A stretch of DNA of 64,000 nt from Vanrija pseudolonga (lineage: Eukaryota; Basidiomycota; Tremellomycetes; Trichosporonales; Trichosporonaceae): contig NC_085850.1 in NCBI RefSeq assembly GCF_020906515.1, positions 2,790,001 through 2,854,000 on the forward strand, given 5' to 3'. Made by a program: the position numbers and the translations under genes. The notes beneath the pieces were generated by a model that had not been told where the DNA came from, searched no databases, and saw only the letters and a program-made list of their open reading frames with translations. Below, in pieces: positions 32,885 to 42,587 of the stretch (position 1 is the stretch's first letter; each line of letters opens with the position of its first letter).

Positions 32885-35134
32885 CTACTCGTCAAACTCG
32901 TCGCGTTTGCGCTTCATCTCCCGTGTCACCTTTTGCCTCGCGGCCTCGTGCCGCGCCAGCTCGGGGTTCATGGTCGACAGCGGGCTCTTTGCAATCTCTT
33001 GCTTGAGGTCGTACATGACCTCGTCGTCGTTGTTGTCGAGGAACGTGATCGCGAGACCCGTCTTGCCTGCACGACCAGTACGACCGATACGGTGCACGTA
33101 CTTCTCGATCGTGTCCGACATTTGCCAGTTGAGAACGAGCGACACGTCGGGCACGTCGATACCACGACCCGCGAGGTCGGTGGCCACAAGCACGGACACT
33201 TCGCCGTCGCGTAGCGCCTGCAGCGACGCCTCTCGCTGCTCCTGGTTCTTGCCCGAGTGCAGCGTGACGCCCGAGAGCCCAGCCTGCTGCACATACTTGA
33301 GCACCATGTCGGCCGTCTTCTTCTGGTTGACGAACACGATGATCGGAGGCGGGAGACCAATGTTGCGCAGAATGTCGATGAGGCGCGCCTTGCGCTTCTC
33401 CTCGTTCGTAACAAACTCGACTCGCTGCTCCACAGTGTCGACGGCCTCGCCGGCGTTGCCAATAATAACAGTTGCTGGCTTTCTCAGGTACTTCCGCGTC
33501 AGACGCTCGACTGCCGGCGGCATGGTCGCCGAGAACAGCGTCATGACGCGATCGCGCTTCGGGTCGTCTTCGGGCAAGCCCTCCTTCTCGGCAAACGATG
33601 CCGGCATGGCGTCGAGGATAAACGTCAGGTCAATCTCGAAACCCAGGTCGACCATTCGGTCGGCCTCGTCCATGACCACGTAGCGGCACTGGGACATGAC
33701 GAGCATGCTCTTGTCGATCATATCCTTGAGACGACCTGGGGTCGCAATGACAATCTGCGCACCGTTGCGGAGGTTGAACTGCTGCTCCTCGACCGAGCGA
33801 CCACCGACGATCGACACAGTCGTGTAGCCCATCGGCTTAGCAAATCGCACCGCTTCACTCTCAATCTGCTGGGCGAGCTCTCGAGTCGGCGCCAGGATGA
33901 GCGCATACGGGCCGAGGTGGCGGTTGTCCTCCGTCAATGGCGGCAAGTGCGAGATGTACGTGAGCATCGGGATAAGGAAGGCGGCCGTTTTACCGGAACC
34001 CGTCTTGGCCAAGCCGACAAGGTCGCGGTTCTGGAGGCCGATCGGCACGGCCTGTCGCTGGACTGGACTGGGCTCCGTGTATCCAATCTCGTCGATGACA
34101 TCGAGAATCGGCAGTGGGATGGCGCTCTCACGCCAGCTACGCAGCGGGTTGGGGATATTTCCACCCCGCGACGAGATGCTGTAGTCCTCGCGGAAGATGC
34201 GCCAGTCGCGCTCCTTCATCTCGTCGAGCGGCTTCTCGCTCCAGTGCCGGTCGTCGTTGGAGCCCTTGCCTGCGCGCCGCTTCTCCAGCGCATCGGTGTA
34301 CTTGTCGCCCGCGGTTTCCGGTACGGGCGTTTGCGCGCCGCTGCCCGGGCGCGCTGGCGATCCAGCGGCAGCAGCAGCGCCGTCACGATCTGACCAGAGC
34401 GGCGCAGCCGACGTGTCGTCCGCAGCGCTCCAGTCAAAGATGGCGTTCTTGTTGGCCGACTTGCGCATCCACGGCTTCTTGACCACGTCGTGCTGGCCGA
34501 GGTATCTCTTCTTGATGATCTCGAGGTCTGGGTCGCCGGCGGGAGCGGCAGGCGTGGCCGCCGCAGCGCCCTTACCTCCCCTCCCACCGGCACGCGACGA
34601 CTCGGCGTGCCCGTTGGCTCCGCCGTGGCCATTATTACGCCTGTCGAACCCTCCCCGGCGGTCGTCACCGCCGCGACGGTCGTCGCCGCCCCGGCGATCA
34701 TCCCGAAAGTCGCGGCGGTCATCCCGCCGCCGGTCGTCGCGATCGCGGTAGTCGAGCCCGCCGTCACGGCCGCCGCCGCCGCCGCCGTTACGGTGGTCGC
34801 GTGCATCGCGCCCGTCGCGGCGGTAGTCGCGGTCGTCGCGCACGTCGCGCCCGTACCGCGCCGCGTCCTGTTTCCTCGCCTCGGCATCCGCCGCACGGTC
34901 GAGCTTGTCCCGCTCGGCGCGGTCGGCCTCCTCGCGCGCCTTTTGCTCGTTGACCTCGGCTGCGCGCTTCTCGAGGGCGAGGGCGGCGCGCTGGGCCTTT
35001 GTGAGGAATTTTGGCTGCGCGGGGGTTAGCAAGCTCACGCGGGCGGGGCCGGGCCGACTCACCTTCGCCGCGGCCTCCTTCTCGGCCTTTTGCTTTGCGA
35101 GAATGTCCTCGACGGACAGCGGCGTCGCGGGCAT
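32885..35134 (-). CDS. PRP28: DEAD-box pre-mRNA splicing helicase Prp28
   Basis: 733 residues in two exons (35134-35063 and 35014-32885). Prp28 exchanges U1 for U6 at the 5' splice site during spliceosome activation. Motifs are AKTGSGKTAAF (I), PTRELAQQ (Ia), DEAD in VMDEADRMVDLGFE (II), SATMPP (III) and HRIGRTGRAGK (VI). The segment WRIFREDYSISSRGGNIPNP before the helicase core is characteristic of Prp28. The N-terminus has a long Arg/Asp run of RDDR-type repeats (about residues 90-180). The 48-nt intron at 35062-35015 has a length divisible by three and no stop, so it is easily translated by mistake. It has gtgagt, ctaac and gcag signals. The gene is divergent from RPE1. Confidence 0.94.
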   Translation of the reverse strand: MPATPLSVEDILAKQKAEKEAAAKVSRPGPARVSLLTPAQPKFLTKAQRAALALEKRAAEVNEQKAREEADRAERDKLDRAADAEARKQDAARYGRDVRDDRDYRRDGRDARDHRNGGGGGGRDGGLDYRDRDDRRRDDRRDFRDDRRGGDDRRGGDDRRGGFDRRNNGHGGANGHAESSRAGGRGGKGAAAATPAAPAGDPDLEIIKKRYLGQHDVVKKPWMRKSANKNAIFDWSAADDTSAAPLWSDRDGAAAAAGSPARPGSGAQTPVPETAGDKYTDALEKRRAGKGSNDDRHWSEKPLDEMKERDWRIFREDYSISSRGGNIPNPLRSWRESAIPLPILDVIDEIGYTEPSPVQRQAVPIGLQNRDLVGLAKTGSGKTAAFLIPMLTYISHLPPLTEDNRHLGPYALILAPTRELAQQIESEAVRFAKPMGYTTVSIVGGRSVEEQQFNLRNGAQIVIATPGRLKDMIDKSMLVMSQCRYVVMDEADRMVDLGFEIDLTFILDAMPASFAEKEGLPEDDPKRDRVMTLFSATMPPAVERLTRKYLRKPATVIIGNAGEAVDTVEQRVEFVTNEEKRKARLIDILRNIGLPPPIIVFVNQKKTADMVLKYVQQAGLSGVTLHSGKNQEQREASLQALRDGEVSVLVATDLAGRGIDVPDVSLVLNWQMSDTIEKYVHRIGRTGRAGKTGLAITFLDNNDDEVMYDLKQEIAKSPLSTMNPELARHEAARQKVTREMKRKRDEFDE

Positions 35135-35397
35135 GGTGTGGTGTGGGTGGAGGGTGGAGGTGGTTGTTGCCAGTTGCTCGTTCTTGACGTCGTCTTGAGT
35201 GGCGAGTGAGGCCGGATTAATGATGGAAAAGTGGGAGAAACAACGCCACGTGCGGGCGGAGGCATGTCTCCGCTCGGCGCGTCGCTCTCCGCTGGGCCCA
35301 GAAGTTGGTGGGGTTCGGGCTGCAGCAGCGTGAGATGGATGCGACGTAGGTTGATGTTGTTTCTCTTCACGACACCAACGACAGACAGCTGCACAAA
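35135..35397. promoter_or_regulatory. Bidirectional promoter of PRP28 and RPE1
   Basis: 263 bp between the two ATGs, with a CACGTG core at 35247-35252. Confidence 0.45.
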
Positions 35398-36440
35398 ATG
35401 GTCAAGGCTATCATCGCGCCCTCGGTCCTCGCGGTGCGTCCCCTCGGCCCTTGCTGTGTTACCCCCGCTGACCCCGCCCCAGTCCGACCTCAGCAACCTC
35501 AGCAACGAGTGCAAGCGCATGCTGGGCGACGGCGCCGACTGGCTGCACATGGGTGGGTAGCGTTCTGATTGTCCGCAGTACTGACCCGCCAGACGTCATG
35601 GACGGGTAAGTCGGCCTGCGTACTTGGGTGCGCCCATGTTCAACACATTCGGGACGATACGCGGCGGCCCGAGCCCTCCACCACCCGCGACGGCACCCAC
35701 TCACGCCCCCCACAGCCACTTCGTCCCCAACATCACCATGGGCCCGCCCATCCTCACCTGGGTCAAGAAGAACGTCCCCGAGATCTTCATGGACTGCCAC
35801 ATGATGGTCGCCGACCCGGCCAAGGTGAGAAGGAGCGGAGCAACGGCGGCGGCGGCGGAGACGGCGTCGTCGTCGTCGGCGTGCCGGACCGGCTGCCGGA
35901 CCGCCGCCCACCACCCACTGAACACCACTGACAATCGCAGTGGGTCCCCGAGGTCGCCAAGGCCGGCGGCAAGCTCTACACCTTCCACTACGAGGCGACG
36001 GGTACGCCTTGCTCTCAGAACACAACACGGCGCTCGCTAACTGGCACCGCGCAGACTCGCCCGCTGACGTCATCAAGCTCATCCACGAGCACGGCATGCT
36101 CGCCGGCCTCGCCATCTCGCCCGCGACGCCGTCGAGCGTCATCACCGAGGAGCTCGGCAACGCCGTCGACCACCTGCTCGTCATGACTGTTGTGCCTGGT
36201 GCCGGCGGACAAAAGTTCATGGCCGAGTGCCTGCCCAAGGTGACCGACCTGCGCGCGCGCTTCCCCACAAAGAACATCCAGGTCGACGGCGGCGTCGGCG
36301 CCGGCAACGCTTGCCAGTGCGGCCACGCCGGCGCCAACGTGCTCGTTGCGGGCACTGCCGTCTTTGGCGCCGAGAGCCCCAAGACGACTATTGCCGAGAT
36401 GCGCGCGGCTGTGGACGACGAGTTCGCAAAGGCTGCGTAA
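35398..36440 (+). CDS. RPE1: Ribulose-phosphate 3-epimerase
   Basis: 224 residues in six exons: 35398-35433, 35483-35552, 35593-35605 (13 nt), 35716-35824, 35941-36001 and 36055-36440. It interconverts ribulose-5-phosphate and xylulose-5-phosphate in the cytosolic pentose phosphate pathway. Visible TIM-barrel motifs are IAPSVLASDLS, WLHMDVMDGHFVPN (metal-binding and catalytic His/Asp), DCHMMV, VMTVVPGAGGQKFM and VDGGVGAGNA. The 13-nt exon encodes the DVMDG segment and is required to keep both the frame and the active site. Length is normal (about 220-240). Confidence 0.96.
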
Positions 36441-36570
36441 AATGGCACTGCCACTAGCTAGAAACCACCCAAACCCAAAACCAAAACCAAAACACTCATA
36501 GTAGATCATATTTGCATCGTATGTTACAACAGATGCCCGGAAGCCAACTGATCTATATACCGTGTATGCT

Positions 36571-39500
36571 CTAATCCTGGTGCTCCTTCTCCGTGTTCCT
36601 CTCCGTGTTCTTGGCCGCGAACGCCGCCCGGGCGGCCGCGACCTCCGGGTCCGCCTCGACTAAGGTTGGCCGCCGGCTCATCTCCTCGACAGGAGTCAAC
36701 GATCCTCCAGCGCCTCCCGGAACATGCCCCATAGTGGCCGCATGGCTAGGTCTGGTACCGAGCGCAAACGTGAGCGAACTGGGCGTAGGAGGCTGCGACT
36801 GCTCTATTGATGCAGATCCCGACGACGATGTCCGCTGGTGGCGGCGCATGCCGAGAGCGTTGCCAGAGGGCGATGCGTCGCGTTTGGCGACAGGTGCCGG
36901 CGCAAAGGCCACTGGCTGCGCTGCCGATGGCGCAGAGTCGCTGCGAGTAGGGCGAGGAACCTCGCGTTGGGTGCCGACAGGCGCCTCAGTCGCAGCGGTG
37001 AAGGTGCGTGGCAGCTGGAATCCCCCTTGCGGGCCAAAGTTGGATGCCGTCTGGAACTGGGACCCGGTCTGCGAGCCACCATATGTGCTCGCACGTCGGC
37101 TTCTTGACCTCCGTAGGCGGTCTTCCAGAGCAGTCTCCTCCGCCTGGGTAAAGTCGTTGGGCAACATGACAGCGCGGTCGATAGCCACGGGCAGACCACG
37201 GTGTCGGCCACGAAGCATGACGATGCAAATGATGAGCTTGGAGAGCTTGCGGAAGCCACCCGAGAGGCTGCAAAGTCAGTTGGAGCCCTTTTGCGCTGCA
37301 CTCACGCATAGTTGTCATACGACACACCGAGGCTCAGACCGACGGTGCCGTACGCGCTGACAACCTCGAATATGATGTTGAACACGTTCATGTAGTCCCA
37401 GTTCTCCTTCTGCAAGAGGGCAGGGCGCTCGATAATGCAGATGAGCCAAAGGGCGAGAACAATCCACCACATGTCAAAGGCGAGCTGGCGGCGTGCGCTG
37501 CGGGCGTAAGCATGAGGCAGAATGCGGCCCGCGTGTCTACTTACTGCCAGCCAAGGTACTTGGCAACCGCTTGCGCGCCCTCCTCGACGTTCTCTGGCTC
37601 GTGCTCGTCTTCTTCCTCCTCGTCCTCGAACAGCCCAAGGGATCGTTCCTCGTACACGTTTGTAGCACGAACCGACATGGCAATGGGGTAAACCGAAATG
37701 TACTAGACGTTAGACGAGACAGTGTCGTTTGACCTCACCATCATAATAACGTAGAGAACCTTGACAGCCGGGGCGAGAGCGTTGAGAGGGACGATGGCAA
37801 ATCCAGCTGCACGAACGGCAGTAGACTGGAACAGGCCCGCAGCGAGACGCGTTCCAATTGGAATCTCGTCGATCACCTCGTTGCCGCGATCCAAGACCAT
37901 GAAACTGAACCAATCGATCAACCTGTTGGGTGAGCAGTTTATCAGATATCACAACCTACGTCAAGATGATGACCACAAAGACCAGGAACCAGGTATGCGT
38001 AGAAGGGAAGAGATAGATGAAGCACCGACGAGGGTGGTGTAGCAGGAACTGGAGCGTCTCCTCGAGCGATCCGTTCTTAGGGCTCATTTTGTAGATGGTC
38101 CAGATGATGAACCGCAGGAGGATGGGGAAGCACGTGTTGCCAAACAGGATCAAGAGCGCGAGCACGACCGACATGACGTACGCCCTCTGGAATGGCACCA
38201 TACTCAGGTCGATCAGACTGACGCCAGTGTTGGAGAAGGCCGAGGTGCACTGGAAGAAGGCGAACCATGGGATGCGAACATGCCTCTGGGGAGCGTCGTT
38301 GAACACGTGGTCGTATCTATTGCCTGCGGCAATGTACGGCGAGATGATCGTAGCTCCCATGAGAGGGAGCGAGACCCAGTACTGGGGTCAGTGGTATGTC
38401 TCAATAGTTACACTCACCACCAAGACAATCCAGAAGAGCACCTTCAACGCACGGTACTCGACACCGCCGAGCTCGTCCATTTGGTCCGAGGTCAAGTCCT
38501 GGAATCGCGAGTTGCGACCAACGACGGCGGAGAATGAGATGTAATTGACCTGCTTGGCGCCGTCATCAGGAGCGATGCTATCGCGGCCAACAATGGTGTT
38601 TGTGCGCTGCATGGTCATGCTTCGGTCCATCTTGGTTTTGGTCCTGGGGAAGATGCGTTCCACGGCGTCGCCGACCAGCTCTAGAGGAGTAGGGAAACCG
38701 CCGAAACCGCTGTTCTTGGTCTCGACAAATCGGCTCTGGGTAGGACGGAGGGAATAGGTCCTCGGCATGCCAATGGACCCGTTTGTCATTGTGCGCGGGA
38801 AGCCAACACCGCTGCGCATAGTAGCGGTGTGAGGGAAGTATGGGCCATCTGAGGGGTGAAGTTGGTGATCGAAGCCATCGTCGGGCTCGTCAAAGGCAAT
38901 GGTCTTGGAGCGGGGGAACGCTTCTTCTGTAAGGGCGCGGGAAGCGTACGGGCGTGGCACGTATCTGCAGTTCGTTAGCGATAGTAAGACGACCCCACTC
39001 ACGGAGAACCATTAGGACCACTTCTGACACTGTCATTGGTCGACGTCTGCCTCAAAGCCTCACCATGCTGATACCCAGTGGGGCTCTCAGTCTCAGGGGC
39101 TCCCTTGACAATAGGCGACTCCTTGGACTCGTCCGTAGTGTACTGCTCGGCACTACTCCTGCTGGTGGTGGCGCTGTCGACACGAGCAGCCCTCTCCAAC
39201 GACAGCTTTAATGCCTCGGGGTCCGCTGTGCTGTATGACTTGCGCAGGGTCCGTGGCGATCTCTCTGGGCTTTCCTCGGCGTTGGTGTCGGGCGTGGCAG
39301 CTCCACTGCCACTCGTCACGTCGCCCGGGGTGGGGTGCGGCGTGGCGGCCTCGTACCAACCCATGGGGTTGACGAGGCCCACGCCGCCACCATCAATACG
39401 CTTGATCATATCCTTGTTGATGTTGGCAATCTTCTTCTTCTTGACAGACGCAGGGCGCGAGGGCGGCTTGTCCTCTACATCTTCATTGTCGGCGCCGGGC

Positions 39501-40200
39501 TGCCGGGTGAACCGGCGGCGCAGTCCACCAACCGCGGCAGTTGGGATCTTTGTCAAGGTCTTGTGCAGGCTGAACGAGCCGCGTCGCTTCTGGCGCTCCT
39601 TGAGAACATGCCGAAACTTGACTCTGAAGAAATGTCTGCGCAGGTCGGTTAGTCGCGAAATCCAGGCCCTTGGTCATTACGCACTTGCGAACAGAGACCA
39701 TGATAATGGACACGAAGATCTGGCCGAGCGTGTGAGCATCATGTGCAACCACTGCAGCTCCACCAGCAGACCCACCGAGCTACCGATCAGCATTTGGAAG
39801 TAGAGAAGGAACTGCTGGAAGGTCGAGAGCGTACTGAGGTTGACCGTATTCAGACCCGTGACACACATGCAAGAGTAGCACATGAACAAGCAGTCGATGA
39901 ACTCGATCTTGATCGACGCATTGGCTCCGTACATGATTCCCGCAAAGATCATTGGGAACTGGTCCATGTCAGCTTCAAGGCCCGTGGTGACGCCCAAGCG
40001 ACTCACAAAGGTGCTGTTGGTCGTGTAAGGAAGGCGGTGTAGATTGTCACGGATCAGAAAGCGGCTCAAGTAGACACACTGCGGATCACTTACAAGCACA
40101 GCATGTGCACACGATAAAAGTTGAGCGAGTTGCTCAGTATGACGCCCCATCGCTCCATAAAGCCGGGCAGCTTGAGGTGGTCCGGGAGTGGGTTGGGCAT
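36571..40200 (-). CDS. TRK1: Trk-type plasma-membrane potassium transporter
   Basis: 1,054 residues in 11 exons (first 40200-40094, second 40013-40007, last 37267-36571), all ten introns adding up in frame. Trk proteins drive K+ uptake through four M1-P-M2 repeats. Visible pieces are FPMIFAGIMYGAN, DCLFMCYSCMCVTGLNTVNLS (first pore loop), FFQCTSAFSNTGVSLIDLSM (second), FQSTAVRAAGFAIVPLN (third) and NIIFEVVSAYGTVGLSLGVS (fourth). A long hydrophilic loop (about 39600-38500) separates repeat one from the rest, as in fungal Trk1. The C-terminal 190 residues are Ser/Pro-rich and cytosolic. Exon 2 is a 7-nt microexon. The upstream 2.4-kb gap is the longest in the window. Confidence 0.95.
40007..40013 (-). 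other. 7-nt microexon in TRK1
   Basis: CACCTTT lies between intron 40093-40014 (80 nt) and intron 40006-39959 (48 nt). It yields CFTFFPMIFAG, matching the FxTFxPLI-type start of Trk1 helix 1, and it is needed for the 3,165-nt coding sum to be divisible by three. Confidence 0.8.
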
Positions 40201-42587
40201 GACGAGGGTATGCGTGCCGCACAGAGACCTCCGAGGGCGATGATGAGATGGACGGCGGTCGGCTCACGGGGTGCAGCGCACGTTGGCGAGCGACCAAGGG
40301 CGAATGTTATTGTGTTGTTGTCAACCCAGGCATCAGCGGTGGTGGTGGCGACGGAGGTGTCGGGTGTCGGCTTGCCGCGTCAACGGAGGGAGCAAGGTGA
40401 TATGGGCGTTGTCAATGGGCGAGCCGGTCGCGGCGCGTGGGTGTGGGCGGGACGGCGGCACGTTCGCTGTTCACGCTGTTCGCTGGGGGCTGCGACGCAA
40501 ACCTGAACTTGAAATCGGATCGGCCTGAATTGCCTTCGTGGGCAGGCGAAAACGCGATGGGCAACTATTCACACACGACCGACGCCGATGCGATGGACTG
40601 TCCTTTTGGGTATGGGGGAGGGTGTGTGTGGGTGATGGCGAGGAAGGGAGGTGCGATGGGCGGGGGGGGAGATGTCTCGAATCGGCTTCACACAGAGCAG
40701 TGTGTTCGTTTACCACAGTTGGTCCGTCAACGTCGCACCAAGCCTTTGTGCCGGATGATCGTCAACCAAGGGCAAGGGGGGTCGAGGGGGGCTGTGCTAT
40801 TAAAAGCATGCATGGCCATGGCATTAGCCTGTCACGGGTTTACTACAAAACGGCACAAACGGGGCAAATTGGACGCTCTCTGCTCCGTAGCCCAGCCACC
40901 GCAGGCGCGCTTGCGTTTGTTGACAATTTCCTCCGTGTCGCTTGGTTGGTTTGGCCTATACTTACAAGCGCGCGGACGCATCACGGGGGCAGACTGTCGA
41001 CTTGAAGCGGCACGCGGTTTCCCCTGGCCATGGACCTCCCTCCCTGCGCAAGGCTCAACCACCGGACGGACAGCGCTACAGTCTGGCCATCCAGCTCCCC
41101 ACTGCTGCTCATTGAAGCGCGCCTCAGTCTCAACCTTGCGCCGCGTCAATGGACGTGGGCTGTAACCGTGTAACACATGGGTATGCAGGCCCGTGTCACG
41201 GTGCGCGTGTGGTGTGGTTGTGGCGTGGTACACTGGCGGGGTATGAGGTGCGAGCTTCCCCTGTCGTGTCTTGCAAGCTGTTCGCTAGCACACGACGAAA
41301 CAGCACCCGGGCACAGCACGCTCCACGCTCCATACTCCACGCTATGCTACGCTACCTCCCCTCGACACTCCTTGACGTCTGGCCCACAGATCCAACAGTT
41401 GTGGATCCTTTGCGCAGTTGAGGCCCAGTATTGTTTGGCACTTGCGAAGCAGGCCTGCAAAAGGGTCCTCATCGTGGGTGGGAACCCTCGACTGCCGTCT
41501 TCCCTCGTTCCTGTTCCTTAGATCTCTAAATCACGTGATACATGGGCAAGGTCCTGGGTGGATTAGAACATGATCGTAATCCATTTAAAGTTGTATTTTG
41601 TAATGGCACTACGTCATGGATAGGATCACTTGTTGCATTTTTTTCCTATCTGTTCCTCCCTCGTAGACTCTGGACCACCAACAACCCTGGGTGGCTTTCC
41701 TGCAGTGGCCGCCGCCTCCGCCGCCGCCTCCTCCGCCGTCGCCGCTTGGCCTTCCTCCTGAGCCCCATGTCGCTGCCGATGCCGTGCTGCTGCTGCTGCT
41801 GCGCCTGCGCCGCTTTCCACTGCCTTGGACCACTCAGATGAGCTGCATAGTCACAGGCCCCCGTCAGCAAGCAAGACACAACCCAGTCAGCGCCAGCACA
41901 TCACTGACGCCAGCCAGGGTTGGCAACATCGATTAGCCACGCCCAGCCAAGCGCAGTCAGTCAGGCGGTCAGCAGTCTGCCAGCCCAGACCAGCCAGACA
42001 GCGACGACGCCCAGTGCCCAGCCAAACCACCAACCGGCCACCCACCCACAGTGCACCACCACCACCACCACCACCACGCTGCCAACCCGCCATCCACACT
42101 ACCATTCCACACCAACATAAACCGATAACAAGTTTTTCTGATCATCAACTACTACGACTAGACGCTTCCACTACATCACCCTCGCTCGACACCCAAGTGA
42201 CACGACTACACTCGACAGACGCAGCAGCCGCCGCCGCGCCGCCAACCACTAGTTAGCCACAAATTTCCTTTTGTCTTGTGCTGGCTGCTGCAAGAGAAAC
42301 GAACAGGTGGCTGCGCACGGCTCACCACCCAACCCACCCACCCACCCACCCCCTACTTCACTTTGGTCAACGCCGCAATCGTTTGCTGATCCACGCGCAC
42401 ACGCGCGTTAAACTCGACCCCGCGCCGACCGCTGTCTCTCCATTGCTGCTGCTTACCCGACGCGCGCTGCACAACTTGGACTGGCCAACCTGCATCTGCG
42501 GCCTTTTCAAAAGCCTCGACTTGCCAAGGTGGATATAGCCATCACAAAGCAAAAGACATCCAATCTAGCCTCGCTCGACACATCACC
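40201..42587. other. 2.4-kb gap between divergent TRK1 and glycosyltransferase genes
   Basis: The longest gap in the window. CACGTG lies at 41532-41537, followed by an AT-richer patch (41520-41650). A CCG-rich block lies at about 41705-41750, and C/A-rich leader-like sequence at about 41870-42260 includes a CCA repeat (42053-42077). I see no tRNA or confident gene. The minus strand at 41620-41880 has a branch-like ctgac plus a cag acceptor followed by a low-complexity frame, which I leave as unresolved. Confidence 0.5.
42053..42077 (+). repeat. (CCA)n trinucleotide repeat
   Basis: About eight CCA units in the presumed leader of the glycosyltransferase gene. Confidence 0.85.

Noticed and set aside
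33257-34393. 378-codon plus-strand frame over PRP28
   Set aside because: Shadow of the helicase coding strand; His/Arg/Leu composition and no domain.
36466-36492. CCAAAAC-like short repeats that look telomeric
   Set aside because: Only about three imperfect units in the RPE1 3' UTR; not a telomere tract.
41646-41879. Minus-strand frame with a long Arg run and polyQ
   Set aside because: Low-complexity read-out of a CCG/CTG-rich block; not called as a gene, kept only as an unresolved signal.
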